NCBI RefSeq assembly: GCF_003751785.1
Contig: NZ_RKIE01000001.1
Coordinates: 969,564-1,033,563 of the forward strand
DNA length: 64,000 nt
Source: Frigoribacterium sp. PhB160
GTDB taxonomy: Bacteria; Actinomycetota; Actinomycetes; Actinomycetales; Microbacteriaceae
Direction of reading: 5' to 3'
Shown: one piece after another, positions 59,279 to 64,000 of the stretch
Position numbering within the stretch: the first letter of the stretch is position 1
Layout: each line of letters starts with the position of its first letter
The notes under the pieces: generated by a model
Told to the model about the DNA's origin: nothing
Databases searched by the model: none
Seen by the model: the letters and a program-made list of their open reading frames with translations, nothing else
Position numbers and translations under genes: made by a program

Positions 59279-59362
59279 CGGCCAGGGCCCGCGACGGCGA
59301 CGACCCGGTCGGAGGCGCGGGCCGGGGGACAGCCCCGCCCCGGTGTCGATCACGGCCGCGCT

Positions 59363-59368
59363 GATAAT
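59363..59368 (+). promoter_or_regulatory. -10 box of otsA-otsB
   Basis: GATAAT, preceded by T to give TGATAAT, is the closest match to a consensus -10 in the window. The leader to the otsA ATG is about 45 bases. No clear -35 is seen. Confidence 0.6.
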
Positions 59369-59419
59369 CTGGCCGTCCCGCGCCACCGCGGGGCTGACCC
59401 CCGGAGCTGATCGACCCCC

Positions 59420-60907
59420 ATGCCAGACACCGCCGACCGTCGCTACAGTTTCGTCGTCGTCTCGAACCGCCTGCCCGTCGACCGCGTCGTCGCCGACGAC
59501 GGCTCGGCCTCGTGGCAGCACTCGCCGGGCGGCCTCGTCACGGCCCTGCAGCCCGTCATGCGCGCCAACGAGGGCGCGTGGGTCGGCTGGGCCGGCCAGC
59601 CCGACCTCGAGTTCGAGCCCTTCCGCGACGACGGCATCGAGATCGTGCCCGTGCCGCTCAGCGCGGAGGAGGTGCAGCGCTACTACGAGGGTTTCAGCAA
59701 CGACACCCTCTGGCCGCTCTACCACGACGTCATCGCCGCGCCCACGTACCACCGCGTCTGGTGGGAGTCGTACGTCCAGGTCAACCAGCGATTCGCCGAC
59801 CGCGCCGCCGAGATCACGGAGGAGGGCGGCACGATCTGGGTGCAGGACTACCAGCTGCAGCTCGTGCCGCGCATGCTGCGCGAGGCCCGCCCCGACCTCA
59901 CGATCGGCTTCTTCAACCACATCCCGTTCCCGCCGCTCGGCATCTTCTCGCAGCTGCCCTGGCGCACGCAGATCCTCGAGGGCCTGCTGGGCGCCGACGT
60001 CATCGGGTTCCAGCGCGCCGACGACGCGTCGAACTTCTCCCGGGCCGTCCGCCACCTGCTCGGCTGGTCCACGACCCGTCCCTACGTCGAGGTGCCCGTC
60101 GACGACGAGCGCGCCGAGACGTCGCGCCGCGGCCGCAAGGTGCGCCGCGTGCTCGCCAAGCACTTCCCGATCTCGATCGACGCCGCGAGCTACGAAGAGC
60201 TGGCCGCGCGGCCCGACATCCAGCAGCGAGCCCGCGAGATCCGCGAGGGGCTCGGCAACCCGAAGACGGTCATGCTCGGCGTCGACCGCCTCGACTACAC
60301 CAAGGGCATCCGCCACCGCATGAAGGCGTTCGGCGAGCTGCTCGCCGACGGGCGCCTCTCGGTCGAGGACGCCACCCTCGTGCAGGTGGCGAGCCCGAGC
60401 CGCGAGCGGGTCGAGACGTACAAGACCCTGCGCGACGAGATCGAGCTCACCGTCGGCCGCGTCAACGGCGACTACGCCACGATGAGCCACACCGCCATCA
60501 GCTACCACCACCACGGCTACCCGCGAGAAGAGATGGTGGCGCTCTACCTGGCGGCCGACATCATGCTCGTCACGGCCCTCCGCGACGGCATGAACCTCGT
60601 CGCGAAAGAGTACGTCGCGGTCCGTCGCGACAACGACGGCGTGCTCGTGCTGAGCGAGTTCGCCGGCGCGGCCGACGAGCTGAAGAGCGCCCTGCTCATC
60701 AACCCGCACGACATCGGCGGCATGAAGAACACGATCATGCGCGCGATCGAGATGCCGCGCCGCGACCGGGCGACGCGCATGCGGTCGCTCCGCAAGCGCG
60801 TGCTCGAGAACGACGTGGCCAGCTGGTCGGCGTCGTTCCTCCAGGCGCTCGAGAACGTGCGCCCCGGCCAGCAGATCACCCCCGCGAGCGAGGACGACCA
60901 GTCATGA
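59420..60907 (+). CDS. otsA: Alpha,alpha-trehalose-phosphate synthase
   Basis: A 495-residue GT20 enzyme that joins UDP-glucose (or another nucleotide-glucose) to glucose-6-phosphate. FVVVSNRLPVDR opens the chain; SPGGLVTAL, WVQDYQLQLVPRML, FFNHIPFPP, VDRLDYTKGIRHRMKAF and RDGMNLVAKEYVA are all conserved motifs of active OtsA proteins. The C-terminus extends only a few residues beyond the fold. Its stop overlaps the otsB start (ATGA), so synthase and phosphatase are made together. Trehalose protects against osmotic, cold and drying stress. Confidence 0.96.
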   Translation: MPDTADRRYSFVVVSNRLPVDRVVADDGSASWQHSPGGLVTALQPVMRANEGAWVGWAGQPDLEFEPFRDDGIEIVPVPLSAEEVQRYYEGFSNDTLWPLYHDVIAAPTYHRVWWESYVQVNQRFADRAAEITEEGGTIWVQDYQLQLVPRMLREARPDLTIGFFNHIPFPPLGIFSQLPWRTQILEGLLGADVIGFQRADDASNFSRAVRHLLGWSTTRPYVEVPVDDERAETSRRGRKVRRVLAKHFPISIDAASYEELAARPDIQQRAREIREGLGNPKTVMLGVDRLDYTKGIRHRMKAFGELLADGRLSVEDATLVQVASPSRERVETYKTLRDEIELTVGRVNGDYATMSHTAISYHHHGYPREEMVALYLAADIMLVTALRDGMNLVAKEYVAVRRDNDGVLVLSEFAGAADELKSALLINPHDIGGMKNTIMRAIEMPRRDRATRMRSLRKRVLENDVASWSASFLQALENVRPGQQITPASEDDQS

Positions 60908-61704
60908 CCGACACCACCGCGGCCGAGGCCGCCCAGACCGCCCTCTCGGACGCGCTCGGCCGTCTCGCGACGACCCCGCGCCTCCTCGTCGCCCTCGACT
61001 TCGACGGCACCCTCGCGCCCGAGGTCGACGCCGCCATGGAGGCGCGGGCCCTGCCCGAGGCGCTCGACGCGATCCGCAGGCTGGTCGCCCTCGACGCCAC
61101 GACGGTCGCCCTCGTCTCCGGGCGGGACATGTCGTCCCTGACCCGGATCGCCGAGACCCCCGACGAGGTGCTGCTCGTCGGGTCGCACGGCATCGAGGTG
61201 CGCGTCGACGGCCACACGACCTCGCTCACCGAGGAGGAGCTCGCCCGGCGCGAGGTCATCTCGTCGGTGATGCACGGCGCCGCCGACGGCCGCGACGGCG
61301 TGTTCGTCGAGGAGAAGCCCGCCGGGCTCGCCCTGCACACGCGCCTCGCCGACGCCGAGACGACGCGCGAGGTGCGGGCCGCCGTGCACGACGGGCTCGT
61401 CGACGTGGCCGGCGTCCACGAGCGCGAGGGCAAGAACGTCCGTGAGTACGCGGTCCGCGCCACGGGCAAGGACGACGGCGTGGCCCGGCTGCGGGAGGCG
61501 GTCCACGCGACGGCCGTCCTCTTCGCCGGCGACGACGTCACCGACGAGGACGCCCTCCGGTCGCTCTCCGGCGCCGACGTCGGCGTCAAGGTCGGGGCGT
61601 CCGACCTCGAGACGGCCGCGGCCCACCGCGTGGGCGACCCGTGGGCGGTGGCCCGGCTGCTGCACGAGCTGGCCGACCTGCGCGAGCACCTCGGCCACGC
61701 CTGA
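60904..61704 (+). CDS. otsB: Trehalose-6-phosphate phosphatase
   Basis: A 266-residue HAD phosphatase. The nucleophile loop is ALDFDGTLAP (Asp32 and Asp34), motif II is VALVSGRD, the cap has LVGSHGIEVR and EKPAGLALHTR, and motif IV is LFAGDDVTDEDALRSL. These residues are those needed to remove the phosphate from trehalose-6-phosphate. ATG overlaps the otsA stop by four bases. It ends the operon; the 174-base gap that follows carries the mrpA promoter region. Confidence 0.95.
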   Translation: MTDTTAAEAAQTALSDALGRLATTPRLLVALDFDGTLAPEVDAAMEARALPEALDAIRRLVALDATTVALVSGRDMSSLTRIAETPDEVLLVGSHGIEVRVDGHTTSLTEEELARREVISSVMHGAADGRDGVFVEEKPAGLALHTRLADAETTREVRAAVHDGLVDVAGVHEREGKNVREYAVRATGKDDGVARLREAVHATAVLFAGDDVTDEDALRSLSGADVGVKVGASDLETAAAHRVGDPWAVARLLHELADLREHLGHA

Positions 61705-61797
61705 GCCTCACGTCGGGGGCGGATGATCCTCCTGCGGGCGAGGTCCCGTCAACTCGTCCCTGGCGGATCCAGGCGGTCCTCCCAGGTGGCCGCCAGG

Positions 61798-61809
61798 TAG
61801 ACTTATCTT
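61798..61809 (+). promoter_or_regulatory. Probable -10 region of the mrp operon
   Basis: TAGACT (61798-61803) and TATCTT (61804-61809) are two adjacent TANNNT boxes; either would leave a leader of 60-75 bases to the GTG at 61879, which has a GGAGG ribosome site. An inverted repeat CTGGCGG...CCGCCAG lies just before. Confidence 0.45.
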
Positions 61810-61878
61810 CCCGCCCGACTCCCCGTCGCTGCTCACCCGATGCGTGCGACGAGCTCGACAGCCGACGGAGGTGCCCCT

Positions 61879-64000
61879 GTGATCGTCGCACTCTCGTCGT
61901 TCGTGCTGGCCGCGATCATCGTGGCCTCGATCGGCCGCCGTCTCGGTTCCTGGCTCTTCGTCTGGGCCTCGGTCGTGCCGTTCGCCGTCATGGCCTACAC
62001 GGCCACGCAGGGGCCCGCCGTCCTCTCCGGCCAGGTGCCCGTCGACTCGGTCGAGTGGATCCCGCAGCTCGGCATCAGCCTGACGCTGCGGCTCGACGTC
62101 CTGGCCTGGGTGCTCGCCCTCGTCGTCACCGGCGTCGGCGGACTCGTCCTGCTCTACTGCGCCCGGTACTTCCGGCCCGACGAGAAGTCGGTCGCCCGCT
62201 TCGCGGCCGTCCTGGTCGCCTTCGCGGGCGCCATGTACGGGCTCGTCACGAGCGACGACGTCTTCGTCCTCTTCGTCTTCTGGGAGGCCACCAGCGTCTT
62301 CTCGTACCTGCTGATCGGGCACTACACCGACAAGCAGGCCAGCCGCGGCGCCGCCCTGCAGGCCCTCATCGTCACCACGGCGGGCGGGCTGGCGATGCTC
62401 GTCGGCCTCGTGCTGCTCGCGGTGGCCGGCGGCACCTCGTCGCTCGCCGAGCTCGTCGCGTCGCCGCCGTCGGGCACGGTCGTCACCGTCGCCGTGATGC
62501 TCGTGCTCGTCGGGGCGCTCAGCAAGTCGGCGCTCGTGCCGTTCCACTTCTGGCTGCCCGCGGCCATGGCCGCGCCCACGCCCGTCAGCGCGTACCTGCA
62601 CGCGGCCGCGATGGTCAAGGCCGGCATCTACCTCGTGGCGCGCCTGGCGCCGGGCTACCACGACGTGCCCGGCTGGCAGGAGGTGATCGTCACGGTCGGG
62701 GTCGTGACGATGCTCCTCGGCGGGTACCGGGCCCTCCGCCAGCACGACCTCAAGCTCGTCCTGGCCTACGGCACCGTCAGCCAGCTCGGCTTCCTCACGA
62801 TCGTCGCGGGCTACGGCACGCGCGACGCGGCCCTCGCGGCCCTCGCCCTCCTCGTCGCGCACGCCCTCTTCAAGGCCACGCTCTTCCTCGTGGTCGGCGT
62901 CATCGACCACCGCGCCGGCACGCGCGACCTGCGGAAGCTCTGCGGGCTCGGTCGGCAGGCTCCCGTGCTCGTCGTCATCACGGTCCTGGCGCTCGCCTCG
63001 ATGGCGGGCGTGCCGCCGACCTTCGGCTTCGTCGCGAAGGAGGCCGTGCTCTCGGCGCTCCTCGCCGACGCCGAGCACGGCTCGACCTGGGGCTGGATCG
63101 CCCTCGTCGGCGTCGTGGTGGGCTCGATCCTCACCGTGGCCTACAGCCTCCGCTTCCTCTGGGGCGCGTTCGCCCGCAAGTCCGGCGTCGAGCCGGTCGA
63201 GTTCGTGCGCGAGCACCTCGACTTCCTCGTCTCGCCCGCCGTGCTCGCGCTCCTCGGCCTCGTGCTCGGCTTCCTGGCCGGGCCGCTCGACCGCGTGTTC
63301 ACGCTCTACGCCGACACCGTCCCGGCCGTCGAGGGCGAGCACGGCCCCTACCACCTGGCGCTCTGGCACGGCCTCGAGCCGGCCCTCGGGCTGACGGCGC
63401 TCTCGCTCGTCGTCGGCGCGGCGTTGTTCTGGCAGAAGGAGCGCGTGGCGCGCGTGCAGAAGGCGGTCTCGTTCCTGCCCCGCGCCTCCGACGGGTACGT
63501 CCGCATCATGACGGCGATCGACACGACGGCGTCGCGCACGACGGCCACGACGCAGCGCGGGTCGCTGCCCTTCTACCTCGGCACGATCCTCATCGTCTTC
63601 GTGCTCTCGTCGGTCGTGACCCTCTCGCTCAACCGCAGCTGGCCGAGCGGCGCCGAGATCTGGGACTACCCGGCACAGCTCGCCGTCGGCGTGCTCATGA
63701 TCATCGGCGCGGTCGCCGCGGCGCGGTCGAACAAGCGGTTCCAGGCCGTCGTGCTCGTGGGCGTCACGGGCTACGGCATGGCGGCGCTCTTCGCGCTGCA
63801 CGGCGCGCCCGACCTGGCGCTCACCCAGGTGCTGATCGAGACCATCACCCTCATCGCCTTCGTCCTCGTGCTGCGGCGCCTGCCCGCGCGCCTGGGCGAC
63901 CGCAACGGCCGCAGCCACAGCGTGCTGCGCGCGGTCATCGCCGTCGCGGTCGGCTGCACCATGGCGACCATCGCCGTCGTGGCGCTCGGTGCCCGCTCCG
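61879..64000 (+). CDS. mrpA: Na+/H+ antiporter subunit A (MrpA), 5' part
   Basis: About 707 codons are in the window; the gene runs off the right edge. The visible part is an NADH-dehydrogenase-subunit-5-like antiporter domain with some 17 hydrophobic segments: LLYCARYFRPDE, FVFWEATSVFSYLLIGHY, the Lys and His helices in SKSALVPFHFWLPAAMAAPTPVSAYLHAAAMVKAGIYLVARL, and HALFKATLFLVVG. After residue 550 the MrpA-specific extension begins (TLSLNRSWPSG and GYGMAALFALHGAPDLALTQVLIETITL). It is the largest subunit of a multi-gene complex that expels Na+ in exchange for H+. GTG at 61879 has GGAGG seven bases upstream. Confidence 0.95.
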   Translation, partial: MIVALSSFVLAAIIVASIGRRLGSWLFVWASVVPFAVMAYTATQGPAVLSGQVPVDSVEWIPQLGISLTLRLDVLAWVLALVVTGVGGLVLLYCARYFRPDEKSVARFAAVLVAFAGAMYGLVTSDDVFVLFVFWEATSVFSYLLIGHYTDKQASRGAALQALIVTTAGGLAMLVGLVLLAVAGGTSSLAELVASPPSGTVVTVAVMLVLVGALSKSALVPFHFWLPAAMAAPTPVSAYLHAAAMVKAGIYLVARLAPGYHDVPGWQEVIVTVGVVTMLLGGYRALRQHDLKLVLAYGTVSQLGFLTIVAGYGTRDAALAALALLVAHALFKATLFLVVGVIDHRAGTRDLRKLCGLGRQAPVLVVITVLALASMAGVPPTFGFVAKEAVLSALLADAEHGSTWGWIALVGVVVGSILTVAYSLRFLWGAFARKSGVEPVEFVREHLDFLVSPAVLALLGLVLGFLAGPLDRVFTLYADTVPAVEGEHGPYHLALWHGLEPALGLTALSLVVGAALFWQKERVARVQKAVSFLPRASDGYVRIMTAIDTTASRTTATTQRGSLPFYLGTILIVFVLSSVVTLSLNRSWPSGAEIWDYPAQLAVGVLMIIGAVAAARSNKRFQAVVLVGVTGYGMAALFALHGAPDLALTQVLIETITLIAFVLVLRRLPARLGDRNGRSHSVLRAVIAVAVGCTMATIAVVALGARS

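Overview
The window is chromosomal DNA of a very GC-rich actinobacterium, most likely a member of Microbacteriaceae (Micrococcales); the genus cannot be fixed from sequence alone. The assignment rests on two WhiB-family regulators, the mtrA-mtrB-lpqB cluster, an actinobacterial hpf-secA pair, DUF3499 and Rv3235-family proteins, and many genes with a TANNNT box ending 6-7 bases before the start codon (leaderless mRNAs). I see no insertion sequence, prophage, CRISPR array or plasmid gene.

Region 1 (1-17 kb) makes and exports a surface polysaccharide. A minus-strand operon carries a fused GT2-GT4 glycosyltransferase, a Wzm/Wzt-type ABC exporter and two more glycosyltransferases. Around it lie another GT2 enzyme, a secreted lysozyme-like protein with four C-terminal repeats, a polytopic membrane protein, GtrA, a membrane-anchored GT2, polyprenol-phosphate mannose synthase and two overlapping O-antigen-ligase-like genes.

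Region 2 (17-31 kb) supplies sugar precursors and housekeeping functions: a glutaryl-CoA-dehydrogenase-like enzyme, manA, galE, whiB2, a 944-residue GT2/membrane fusion, a DUF5719 protein, a zincin-fold protein without its zinc motif, DUF3499, manB, csoR and ahcY.

Region 3 (30-49 kb) is an envelope and stress block: RDD and SpoIIM membrane proteins, a MoxR/DUF58/DUF4350/DUF4129/GPDPase-membrane cluster, mtrA-mtrB-lpqB, comF, hpf, secA, an Rv3235-family gene, the histidine kinase pdtaS and whiB1. From manA to whiB1 the gene content parallels Mycobacterium tuberculosis Rv3219-Rv3260c, with insertions and strand changes.

Region 4 (49-64 kb) is mixed accessory and housekeeping DNA: a peroxiredoxin, tRNA-Lys(CTT) followed by about 540 bases of G-rich low-complexity sequence, a secreted protein with five exact 135-base repeats and an Excalibur domain, an amino-acid permease, an alpha/beta hydrolase, an MscS channel, two small orphan genes, an ArsB/SLC13-like permease, a TIM-barrel epimerase, a fructosamine-kinase-like enzyme, otsA-otsB, and the start of an Mrp antiporter operon cut by the right edge. 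MscS, trehalose synthesis and Mrp together suggest an osmotic and ionic stress module.
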